In this document: positions 31,394 through 42,300 of the stretch, piece by piece
Layout of the letters: each line of letters begins with the position of its first letter
Numbering within the stretch: position 1 is the first letter of the stretch
From: Gautieria morchelliformis
Taxonomy: Eukaryota; Basidiomycota; Agaricomycetes; Gomphales; Gomphaceae
Direction of reading: 5' to 3'
Assembly: GCA_015179125.1 (NCBI GenBank)
Contig: WHVA01000487.1
Span: 19,536 to 83,535, forward strand
Length of the DNA stretch: 64,000 nucleotides
Notes under the pieces: generated by a model
What the model was told of the DNA's origin: nothing
Database searches by the model: none
Seen by the model: the letters and a program-made list of their open reading frames with translations, nothing else
Translations under genes and position numbers: made by a program

Positions 31394-31891
31394 TGTAAGG
31401 GCAACCCTGGCTAGTCGTGGAGATCACACTACCACACAACTGACAAGGGGAAATCCAAAGTATGTATAAATGAACAGAGCATACAAGAGAGGGGGTTCTC
31501 ACCTGACAAGGGGAAATCCAAAGAGAAAAGTCTAAGGACCCCCAATGTCAGCGAGCCCGTATTATACTACGCTGCGCAGCCAGGGACAACGCTTGGCACC
31601 CGCCATCAACCCTGCATCCCCCTGACCCTTGATCGACCCTTGATGCCACCTATTATGCGAGTCGCTTGATTTCCGACACTGTTCCGGGGCGGAAGTCGGA
31701 AATTGGAGTGGAACGGGCAAGGCGAACGGAACTGGTGGAAGTTCTCCCAGAAGCGGAATTGTTCCCGAAAGCGGATGCGGAGATGGAATCGGAACCGGAA
31801 GCGGAGTCGGAAATGGAGTCGGAGCTGGGTGTGGTGTCGGAACTGGATGTGGTGTCGGAACTGGAAATGGAAAACAGGGTGTCCCCTGACA
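31394..31891 (-). repeat. right (5') LTR of gypsy II
   Basis: This direct repeat of 25609-26106 has TG/CA ends. It would hold the promoter for minus-strand transcription into gag. Confidence 0.93.
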
Positions 31892-32599
31892 GTAGTGATC
31901 ATGAACATTTTAGCGCAATTTGTGGCTTGCCGGCAGCGGTTTTTGCGCGGTATCGAAGTGCTTTTGGGACTTCTATATAGCCACAAATGAACTTGATTTC
32001 AGGTTGTAAATACATGGCAGGCGATCACATAGCAAACCGTAGGAGCGAACATGTATGGAATAAAGAGCAAAAAACAGAGCTAGACCATCGAGACATCATG
32101 AGGACCCATAGTAGCGTGCAGAGTCGAGCACATCGTTGAACGTGCCGGGAATCGAAGCGAGTAGGGAATTGAGATGGGGAGAGTGAGCTTGGCATCTAGG
32201 TAAGTGGTACGTGCAGGGAATATATCGAAAGCAAGTCACGTGTGGCGGAAAACGAGAATGCGTCAGCAATTGAGAGCAATGAAAGATATCGAAATGCGAT
32301 GAAGGGGCAACAGGGAGTGGATACGGCAGGGAGAGGCTGTGAGAGTGAACCACTGTGGCAAGCATAAAGCATGAGTGACGAGCTTGGCTGCGCGAAAGAG
32401 GCATGGGAATACGATGAGATGGCTGACTTAGTCGCGGTATCGGGCTGTGCAGAGGAGAACGAAGGTGAGCAAACATACAAGAGGATGCGGCACATGGATA
32501 ACCTGGGGCCGGTATGTCCTGCCGCTTGGACTTCCTTACAGCGGACGCAGAGAGAGCGGTGGAAGATGAGGCCTGAAAAAATGTCAGAAAGTCATTAAT

Positions 32600-35113
32600 A
32601 TGAAAGGTTTACCTTCGGCACCTTCTGTATAGTTGCCGCCTGAGAGAAATAATGATGAGCTAGATAAACAATATGAACACGGCCACGAACCATAGCATTT
32701 TTGCTTTGAGGGATGCCCTGTGTGTGACAGAATGATGAGCCAATGGCATACAAGAATAACTCGGACATACCTTAGCGGCAAGCGTGGTTTGAGACGTGCC
32801 CTGTGAAAATGATAAGCCACTGGAGGACAAGAATAACTTGGACATACCTTAACGGCGAGCTTGGCCCGTTTGGCCTGTTGTAATCCGATAACAGAAGCAG
32901 CAGATATCAGTGATATGAATCAAAATAACAATGAAGAGACTTGCCGGCAGATCGAGATTCTCAACATCTGCAGTGGGCCGTTTACGCTTGTTCGAGTTCT
33001 CGTTTGAGCCAGTGATGTCTTGAATAACCAGGTTCTCAGCTTTGCTTGTCTTCTTCTTCTTGCCTTTGACGACTTTGGATTTAGGACCAGCGGAATCGAA
33101 GCCGAGCATTTCGAGCGCAGGGTTGGCCAGATCCTGATTAGAGCTGGCATCGAAGAGTGGCGTCGGCTTAGCTTTTTTCTTGACCAGTGTAGACTTAGCC
33201 TCTGCTGGAACCTGTGTAGTAGTCAAATAAAGATTGATAATGTATAGGAATGTACCTCACCAAAGCCTTCGTCGTTTGCTTCTTTGTGACACCGTTGGCC
33301 TTGGTGGTTATGGAGAGTTTAGCCTCGGTGGTGGGCTTTACGATGGCCTGGGGCTTGGGGGCAACGGTGGACTTGGCAGTAAGCTTGGACTTGGCAGCGG
33401 AGTCCTTTGCAGGTGCAACCGATTTCGTCCCGGCAGTGGTGGTCTTTGCAGCGATGACCGATTTGGCAACTGCTGTCGAGGACTTGGCGGCAGCAGTTGT
33501 TGACTTCGCACGTGAGACTGATTTGGTGGTAGCTGCGGAGGAACTGGCAGCAGCGCTGGACGACATGGTGGAGACCGTGGTTGAGTTTGCACGTGCGCGT
33601 GATTTGGCAGCAGTCTGAGTGACAATGGGTGTCGGGGGTGCAATCTCGACCTCGGTCTCCTCTTGATTCTGCAAACGCTGTCCTCGCTGCTTGGTGGCAG
33701 CACGATACTGTTCCGATGAGTTTTTTAAGTACTGTCAAATAAGCGCTTTAATAGGCCAGTTGTCTTGGAAATGTCTTAGTTCGGGACAGTCCTCAAGTAC
33801 CTGCATAACAGAGATGAAGTGACGACATATAATTCTACATACTAGCACTTACTTTCAATTCCACGAGCGTAATCATTTGGCTTTCTTGGTGACGCAGCGA
33901 TTGACATATGTCAAGCTTCTTATTACTCCACAACTTGATGGAGCGCTGTGGACTAATCAGTAAAGTGAAGCGCACAATAAAGAAACACTTACCATGACAT
34001 CTTTATATGTTGCTTTATCTCCCTCGTCCTTCGGGTCAAGGCCCATGTGCTTCCAGATGTTGAAATCCCGGCCACCAGTCCCTTTAGGTTTGAGAATCTT
34101 CGGAATTACCTCTCCTTGCATCACTCTGCGAAGGAGGTCCAACAAGGTGAAGTCGATGACCACCTCTTCCTTTGCCTTCCTCTGGGGCGCCTGAGTATCG
34201 CTAGTGGCTGGAATTATCATGTATCAGAGGTGAATAAGACGCATAGTACAATCATCTTCACCTGCATTCCCACTGGCACCAACTACACCCTCTTCGTCGC
34301 TGTCTTCATTTGCGCTGACATCGCCGTCTTCATCTGCCTCAGCATCGCCATCCTCGTCTGTGCCGACATCGCCATCTTCGTCTGCCTCAGCATCGCCATC
34401 CTCGTCTATGTCAGTATCGCCATCATCATCTGCACCAAGATGATTGCCGTCCTCCTGGAATGTCTCGTCGTGATCTCTGTCATCAGTTACGTCCTCAGGC
34501 ACTGCTTCGAGTTCACACTCTACTGTACCATCGCCATTGTTGTAGTCGACACCCTGGTTATCATCGCCGATCATGAATACTGCGTCGTTGTCGACGAAGG
34601 ACGCGTCCTCAGCAGGGGGTTCATAACAGGAGTCATCCTCATCTGAACTGTTGAAGCCAACAGACTCACTAGTGTCTTGTTGAGAATCAGAGCCAGGTTG
34701 AGGGCGTTTGCGGGCTTTACGGGCCTCACGACTCATTGGGGAGAACCTGCAGGGAGGAGGCACGCGGATCGGCTTGAAATGGGGATTGGAAGAGGAGCTT
34801 TGACGGAGAGAGGGGATAAGCTCTGAAAATGAGCGGTCGGTAAAGGTGCTGTCGTCTGGTGGTGATGAGAGTCCAGCTTTCGCACTAGCCCGAGGTGAGG
34901 TCCCAGAGCCTGAAGGACCAATTATAAATAATATATGCACATTGAAAGGGCTCACCGTTAGATAATGATTTGATAATATCATCAGGCCCAAGGCCTTTGG
35001 AGGCTAGCGCCTTCATAAGGTCTACAAAGGGAAATTAGGTGGGGGGGCGCGAAGAGATTGGCATACGCACTCTCGACCTGTTCTGAGGAATACAAGCATG
35101 AGCTGGATGACAT
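32600..35113 (-). CDS. CACTA 1 accessory gene, multi-exon, function unknown
   Basis: The first exon starts at ATG 35113 (MSSSSCLYSSEQVE). It is followed by exons with LMKALASKGLGPDDIIKSL, a long acidic Asp/Glu region (34700-34230), and the conserved box KPKGTGGRDFNIWKHMGLDP (about 34100-34030). Next come RSIKLWSNKKLDICQSLRHQ, VLEDCPELRHFQDNWPI and a low-complexity Ala/Ser/Thr/Lys domain (33670-33260) like a histone-H1 tail, then a Lys-rich end. GT-AG introns of 45-60 bases separate them. The protein is probably nuclear and DNA-binding by composition. The same order occurs in CACTA 2 at 57.6-55.7 kb. The exact 3' end is uncertain. Confidence 0.72.
32704..32865 (-). repeat. duplicated mini-exon plus intron in the accessory gene
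   Basis: Two copies about 90 bp apart share the splice-donor phrase CAAGAATAACTYGGACATACCTT on the plus strand. Read on the minus strand, a 30-base exon (about GTSQTTLAAK) lies between two near-identical introns starting gtatgtcc. Confidence 0.6.
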
Positions 35114-35371
35114 TTGTTTTTCACAGATGTAGGTATGGGGAGCGAGGAAGGTGATGAAGGTGAGAGGTTGGTTTGGTGATGAAGATGAGAGTGCGAAAGA
35201 ACATGCTTATATAACTCTGCGGAAGTCGAAATGACATTAGCAATTTTTTCTAGTCCCGCATGCAGGACAACTGGTTGACTCACTCCGGGGCTTGAAAATT
35301 CTGTAAGAGGTAAGTGCGTTCTAATCCCAGAAGTGCGTTCTCGTTCTAATCCCACACCAGGACCATCCTCC
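35114..35371. promoter_or_regulatory. divergent promoter region of CACTA 1
   Basis: These 258 bases separate the two start codons, which point away from each other. The phrase AGTGCGTTCT(C)GTTCTAATCCCA is partly doubled near 35315-35352. CACTA 2 has the same arrangement with 160 bases (57630-57789). Confidence 0.6.
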
Positions 35372-38300
35372 ATGGCGGGCAAGGAAACGTGCCTCTGTGT
35401 GCCCTCTTGCACCAAGGCGCTGGGACGAGTTCAACGTGAACGTCACCAGAAGCGGGTGCAAGCTGCACTAGGCCGTGCAAGCGACTCGTCGGATACTGGA
35501 AGCCCTAGTAGCACCAGTGGAGATCTGGATGTGCTCAACTCAGTTCCAGAGGATTTCTATCGAGACGATGGTTCCCTCGTTCAAGATATAGATCTTGACA
35601 ATCACGCCATCGCATTCGATAATGAACTGGTCAATGATGACTACATTGCCGGCACTAACAGCTCAGACAGTGAGGCAGAAGACGCGGAGGGGCCAATCCC
35701 ACCACTCGTTGAATCAGAGGATGAGAATGATGCTGAGGAAGAAGAGGTCGAAGATGAGATAACTGACGAAAACTTGGTGCAAGTACTTGAGGAGCAGTTT
35801 GGTGATCAATGGAGAGAGCAGATGAACCAGCTTCGTAAGTGACATACCGTTCAATGACAGTGCAACGACTTACATTAGACATCAACCAGGAGGTGAACTG
35901 CTCACTGGTGCAGACCTAGATAACATCAGCGCCTTCACATTGCGTATGGAGGGTTCAGGCCTCCCTCGTTCAACTTATCAAAACCTGTGGAAATTCTTTA
36001 GACACAAGCTGAATCTCGACTCCGAATACCTCATGTACCGTAGGATCGAGTTCCTATCTGGCGTCAAACCCACCTTTTACGACATGTGCAAGGTCTCCTG
36101 CTGCCTGTTCGCCGGTCCTCTTACAAACCGCACTGTATGCCCCTCCTGTGGGGCGGCACGCTACCACCTTAATGGCAAACCACTGGCACAATTCTCTTAC
36201 CTGCCAATCACCCCTCGAATCCAGGCTTGGTACGTGAGCCTTCCCATGATCAAACAGCTGAAGTACCGAAGTCGCCACACACACACACCCGGCGAATATG
36301 CCGATGTATTCGATGGGTCGAATTACCGCATAATGCTCAACTCGCGAGTAGTATTAGAGGGGATAGCACTCCCTCACAAGTATTTTTCTGATTCGAGGGA
36401 CATTGCGTTCGGTGGATCTACAGATGGATTCCAGGTGAGTGTACAACAATTTATACACTGGCACAAGGCTCAAACAGCGGATAGATATTTGTTGTTCCGC
36501 CTGCCTTGGCAAGTGCAAGAGTAACTCATCATGGCCACTTATCCTTGTCAACTTCAACTTACCACCTGAAATACGCACACGCACGGAAAATTTAATCCCC
36601 CTCGGCGTGATCCCCGGTCCCCACAGTCCCGATGCCCTCGACTCTTTTTTCTTCCCTTTCATCGAGGAATGCAAATTACTCGCACGTGGTGTCCGAACCT
36701 ATGATGCAATCACAACGGAGAGCTTTGATTTGCATGCGTATTTGATTACCTTTTCAGGTGACCTGCCGGCAATCTCAAAGCTCCTCTGTCTGCGTGGTCA
36801 TGGTGCCTACTGCCCCTGCCGCTGCTGCCTAATCAAGGGTGAAAGGATACAGGGTACATCAAACACGAAGTACTACCCTGTCCTTGTACCTCCTCGACGG
36901 CGTGGCGAGCAACAGAAGGAGCCGTATGACCCCCTCAACCTTCCCCTGCGAACAAGGGAGAATTTGCAGGAACAACTCATCGAAATAAGCCAAGCGGCTG
37001 CTGTTGGTAGGCGTGATTTGGGGATGGAATACGGTATCAATCGCCTGTCCATGTTCTTGCACGTTCCATCCATCCATTTTCCTCAGTCATTTCCACACGA
37101 CATAATGCATCTATTCTTCGAAAATATCTGCCCATCCTTAGTCGATCAGTGGACGGGCTCTCGCAAATTCAAAGGCCGAGCTCCTGTGGACCCTGGATTC
37201 CAAATAGCGTCCCACATATGGGAGCAGATCGGGCGTGAGACAGCCGAAGCATTCAAGACCATTCCCTCGGAATTCGTTGGAGCCATGCCCGATATCACCA
37301 CTTCTAAATATAAAGCAGAGTATTGGTCCTTTTGGTTCCAATATCTGGGGCCTGTTCTACTCTGCAATCGCTTCCCCAATGCCAAATATTACCGACATTA
37401 TTGGGACCTTGTGGCGATCATCAAACGCTGTCTCCAGTTCACAATATCTGTGCAAGAAGTCGACGAGTTGGAGGCATCTATAATTAAATGGGTGGAGGAA
37501 TATGAAAGGTATGACTTGCTTTCATCAAATTGAATGATATCTCAGCGCATACCTGCAGGTGGTACTACGGGTATGACCAGAAGAATTTACGAGCGTGTAA
37601 CTTCAACATCCACGCACTTCTTCATATCCCGGATTACATCCGGTGGTGTGGACCGGCTTGGACAACATGGGCATTCCCAATGGAGTGTTACTGCGGCAAG
37701 TTAGGCACTCGCATTACCTCAGGGCTTCATCCCTATGCGACTCTAGCGATGTACGTCAAGCGCAGTGCGCAGCTCACACAGCTCAAAATGTGTTATTCGC
37801 GTGTCCGGGATCTGCTGTCCTCTGACCGGACCGAAGGAGAGCTTACAGCCACTGAGAAGCAATACGAAGCTTGTGAGTAAACACTGGCTCAACTTGTCTA
37901 TTGTCAGCTAATTATTTCCATGGTACAAAAGTCCCAAGCACTATACTGCGTTCCCCTCGTAAGCAAAACTTCCAACCAGATCAGGATCTGCGACGGCGCA
38001 TATCTTTATACTTTGCTCGGATCTACGATTGGGATGCCGCAGAGATCAGGAACCTGATTCCCCTCACTATGACACGATGGGGGAAGGTCCGCATTGCAAA
38101 CGGTGGAGATAAAATACGAGCACGTTGTGCAGTAAGTCTTGCTCAAGCGCTATCAATTCGTGACTCCTCATTTATCCGGGTGCGTCTCATCTATTCATTC
38201 TTTGAGGTTACTTGAGACTAATTTAGTTTCTCAATAATCAGTATACACTCATGGTTGCCAATAACCATCGTGGCCACGATCAACCGCCACAACGCCGTCA

Positions 38301-38601
38301 GATTTTTTATGGACAGCTGGACTGTATTCTCGACCTTGAACTCCCGGCGTCACGCACGCTCAACCTCGCGGAACCTACCCGCTTCTTACTCGCGGTCGTG
38401 ATTCCTTGTTCGACTGGAGGACGGGACGCTACGTGCGAGGTTACGACATATTCAAATACCACCACGCCGATAGCAATTGATCTCCGTACAGTGGAGTGCG
38501 TGGTCGGCCGAGTTCAACGCGGGAACGAGTGGGGGATTATCGACCGAAGTGGCGACTTTGCTCGCACAGTGTTCGTTGACCCCGTGGATGATGAAGACTA
38601 G
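35372..38601 (+). CDS. tnp2-type CACTA transposase
   Basis: The start is ATG 35372 (MAGKETCLCVPSCTKALGR). Exons: an acidic N-terminal domain to about 35835; a zinc-bearing block (ISAFTLRMEGSGLPRSTYQN, YDMCKVSCCLF, CPSCGAARYH) to about 36435; the transposase core 36510-37510 (WPLILVNFNLPPEIRTR, LISTFSGDLPAISK-like, FPHDIMHLFFENICP, WTGSRKFKGRAP); and C-terminal exons to the stop at 38601. Intron positions include 35837-35890, 36436-36500, 37510-37560 and 37875-37915. No lesion was found across the exons, so this copy may be active. It belongs to the Transposase_21/tnp2 group, which cuts and pastes elements with CACTA-like ends. Confidence 0.88.
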
Positions 38602-38689
38602 CTGGGGAGGCCAAGGGTGCACTGCGTATATTTGCATTTCATACGCCTCGCGTCGATCGCGTAACAAAGCATGCTCACTCGCATGCCCA

Positions 38690-38866
38690 CACGCTGTCAA
38701 ACTCCCGTTGCACTCGCATTGTACTCCCACTCCCACTCCCCGGACTCCCGGACTCGCAATGCCGCACTCCCCCTCACACTCCCTCGCTCTTCCCGAGCTC
38801 ACCCTCCGGACCTGGACTCGGACTCCCGCGCTCGCCCTCCGGAGCCGCACTCGCCCCCACGTGATT
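38690..38866 (+). repeat. C-rich minisatellite (CACTCCC / GGACTCGC type)
   Basis: Imperfect repeats of ACTCCC, CACTC and GGACTC make this stretch strongly strand-asymmetric. It lies between the last tnp2 exon and a second copy of that exon. Confidence 0.7.
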
Positions 38867-38872
38867 GCATCG

Positions 38873-39009
38873 GTAGCAAATGCGTCGTGGGCCGAGTTCG
38901 ACGTGGGAGCGAATGAGGGATCATCGACAAGATTTATTTTTATTTTCATTTTCATTCACTTACAGCGTTTGTTGATGCGGTAGACGAGGAGGTTAATACT
39001 AGTAGGTAA
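38873..39009 (+). pseudogene. duplicate of the last tnp2 exon
   Basis: It resembles 38490-38601 (GTCGTGGGCCGAGTTCGACG, GGGATCATCGACA, then GTTTGTTGATGCGGTAGACGA). A TTTTATTTTCATT-rich stretch ending in ACAG interrupts it like an intron. It would encode an alternative acidic C terminus (FVDAVDEEVNTSR). Confidence 0.6.
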
Positions 39010-39307
39010 ACGGCCGCTTACTTTCACTTCTTGTGTATGCAAATAAATTGTATTTCATTTTGTGTACATTGAAATTTTTGTACCTTGGTACAAGTCCTAA
39101 TCCAAGCCTAGGATCAGTACCTTAGCTTTTGAAATTTAAGGGGCGCCTGGCAAGTGCAAAAAGGAGCGTCTCAGCGGCGTTGGCTTGAAAAGCGCTGGTA
39201 TACAGCGCCTATTGTTTCTACAGTGCACAGACTATAAGTAGTACAAGCCTCCACCGAATAGATCTATCTTTCGAGACCCCCTCTCACTCGCACAACTCGC
39301 TTCTAAG

Positions 39308-42300
39308 TCATACCCTTCGAGTACCACCAGGCCTGAACGAAGCACTACACCAGCATCCCACACTCGGATCGTCCTGTCGCCGGATGTCGACACAATACGC
39401 TTCCCATCTGTGAGAACGCCACAGAGCTAACCGGGTAAGCGTCGCCTTCAAATGGTCCTGAGACGACCTTGCCACTGTCTGCATCCCACACCCGGATTGT
39501 TCTGTCCCAAGATCCCGACACAATGCGTTTGCCGTCCTGTGAGAACGCCAAAGAGACCTCGCCGGTGTGGCCTGCGAATGGTCCTGAAACGACCTTGCCC
39601 ATCTCAGTGTCCCATATCCTGATCGTCTTTCCAGCAGCTCCGGACACAAGCCGTTTGCCATCCTGCGAGAACGCGACGATACTGCCAGAGACTTCAAGGA
39701 GTGGGATGTCAATGATGGTTCTGAAATAATATCCCCAGTCTCTGTATCCCACCACTCGCTCTGCATTCTAATGAGCTTGCCGTCCAGAGAGAAGAAAATG
39801 GACATCATTACGGCCGAGTCGACCAAGCCGGCGTAGCCTTTGGATGGCCCTGGAACGACCCCAGATGTATCCGTATCCCACATACGGATCCGACGTTCAT
39901 AAGATCCCATTACAATGTGCTTGCCGTCTTGTGAGAAAGCTAATGATATCGCGCATTCTCCGTAACGCCGAAAAACATTTTGACCAGGTGGCCAACTGAC
40001 CGTCTTGCCAGACTGGACTTGAAGTACCCTGGGATACCGTGGGGGGTATGTCTGGGAGACTACGGACTTCTCGAGTGTAAAAGGGAGTGCCAACAAATAG
40101 AGACGGGGAGCACTTTGAGAGATTACACTCCCAAACGTACATACAAAACTGCGGGTATCCGTTATGAATGCTGTAATGTCATTATCCTGAAGTTCCTTAG
40201 ACTCACGTCGGAGCTCATAACAACTTGGGCACTCACCTGACTCCACTCCATGATTGACGAGAGCGCTGCTGAAGCATCGGGCACCTTCTTCATCAAAGGC
40301 AGAACTACTGGCTAGAAGAGTACGTTAGTCTCGAAGAACTCCTTGACTATTGCACCTATACCCGGTGTAAACTTGGTGGCACGAACATGGTCAGCCCCAA
40401 AACGGCAGGAGTAGGAAAGTTGCAAATGTTGAAACAAATCTCATCCTTCATCACGCGCAAGCATGAGAGCAAAGTCGTCATGGTGCGAAGATGTACAAGG
40501 CTCGCTTGCGCTTCGCTTCGGCGGCCATTAGTATAGATGGGAGAAAAAGAGGGTTTTATTTTGGCGACGTAATACAAAGCGGGGAAATTTAGGTTCGGTA
40601 AAGTTACATGTGACTATTCAGTCCTCCCCCCGTGTGACATGAAGGTACGGATAACCTGTAGCTCATTTTGAAGTTGCAGACGAGTTTCAGGGCAAATGTC
40701 AGGACAGGTTATGTAACGGACAACGTACGCGGGCACCTGCGAGGAAGTGACGGGCGTAATATCAACCTTGTGTAGACTTAGAAGGAAAAGGGTGGTGGCG
40801 AACGCACGTTCTCGAGCGCATGTGAAGGAAAGCTCCGGCTATCGTGTGTAGGAGGAGGCAAGGTGAGTGAAGGGAAAAGTGCGGTTAGAGGGGTGCGATA
40901 TAAAGGGAAAGGAAATAGGGGCGGGAGAGCGAACAGTGAATGACGTGTGATGTATAGAGTGATTTCGTCATAGACGATATTTTGAGTGGCATCTTCGTTG
41001 GCAGGTAATCGAATCCGAACATCGTCCCTACATCGAACGCGAGAGCGGGGTATAGTTGGCCGTGGCTGAAAACCGGAGTGGAGAGGTCTATGGCGACCCG
41101 ATCGAGGGTCAGTTCCTGGCAACTGTTGAATGTCATGGCGTATGCTGCGCAGAAAGGAAATTGTCTACGTAAAAGTGTATGACCGCTGGAGGGGTAAACG
41201 TTATCCGGGGAAGTAAGATCGACGCACCACCTCCGAGTCTATTGACGTTAGCGGACAAATGAACGGGAAACATACGCAAGGGAGAAAACGCACGAAGAGA
41301 CAAATATACAGCGAGGGATAGTCTGCACAGGAGAGGAAGAAGATATAGCCGCGGGAACAGGCATGAGACAGTGTGAAGGAGGGCGAGGGGACGCGAGACA
41401 GGGGTGAAAGTCCCGTGGAGGCGAAAGGATGCTGGACGAGAGGTGAAAGTGAAAGGACGCGAGACGACGCTGAAAGGGCTGTAAGCAAAGGAGACAACGG
41501 TGAAAGAGAGCTCACCGTAAGAGTCACGCGAAAGCCATGAGCAGTCGACGACGGAAGAGCAGGAGAGAAAGAAGCAGGGAGAACGAAAACGCGGAGGGAG
41601 ATGCCGCAGAAGGACGGGCGCCAAGAGGTGCCAAAGAGGTGCAAATGAATGCGCGTCGGTTGCTTAATAGTAGTAGTATCAGATGTATCGATGTAGTATG
41701 CTTTACTCCGCTTGCAATCTGTCGTCAAGAAGTCACGAAAAGACGTGTGCAACAGAGTGATTGTGCTAGATTCTTGAGAAGGAATGCTCAGCAGCGCACC
41801 CAGGTTCAACGATACTACCCGAGTTGCCTTCCTTGCACAATTTCGGCAGGGCAGACATCGAGAGCGGTTGTCCCGCAGTCAGGATGCAGCCCATCACCAA
41901 GCAAAAAGTGATCCTTGGCCTTGTCCGTCAAGCCATCGCCATCCCCGAATACCTGCTTGAGGATACCGAGATACAGGTTATCCATCCCACGGAAGTTCTC
42001 GTGTAAAAGTTCCTCCAGTTGCCCAACAGGATCCCAACCAACCATCCCATCTCCTTTGACAATCGACAAGCCGTGGACCCCCTTGAACGTGACCTTCAGA
42101 TTTCTCGGCTAATAATCGACATCAGCCATCGTTGGGCCATTTGCCCTCGAGGGCCGTAATGCTTACCTAGTTTATGTTTCACAAAGCGGGCGACAGCATC
42201 GGCAGGGTTCGGGTCAATATCCTTTAGGGACCTGGAAAGCACGTGCTTCTTCCCAAGAAGGGCGTCCTGGATGTCTTCTTCGGCACGGGAGGGTGATGAG

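Larger units (their letters stand above)
25609..31891 (-). mobile_element. gypsy II: full-length Ty3/gypsy retrotransposon, nearly intact
   Basis: Two 498-bp LTRs (25609-26106 and 31394-31891) flank gag and a 1,241-codon pol on the minus strand. A purine tract (minus strand AGAGGGGGGTGA) abuts the left LTR. Only one disabling change was found: an in-frame TGA at 26309-26311 cutting off the chromodomain. The LTRs differ from each other at very few positions by eye, so insertion is recent. The element sits inside the left part of the first CACTA element. Confidence 0.95.
31892..39225. mobile_element. CACTA (EnSpm/CMC) DNA transposon 1 with two divergent genes
   Basis: A tnp2-type transposase gene on the plus strand and an accessory gene on the minus strand are transcribed away from a shared 258-bp spacer. 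The right end is probably 39225: its complement begins CACTGTAGAAACAATAGGCG, followed by a palindromic AGCGCTGGTATACAGCGC. The left tip was displaced by the gypsy II insertion and inversion; the best candidate is CACTGCAGGAAGAGCGC, read on the minus strand from 25451. The same gene pair recurs at 55-60 kb, which supports one mobile unit. Confidence 0.83.

Noticed and set aside
33234..33618. Plus-strand Gly/Leu and Val/Ala-rich ORFs
   Set aside because: They are antisense shadows of the Ala/Ser/Thr/Lys-rich exon of the CACTA 1 accessory gene.
41201..41809. Ser/Phe/Leu-rich 202-codon ORF as a membrane protein
   Set aside because: Its first 40 codons are the NLR tail; the rest is non-coding Helitron sequence.
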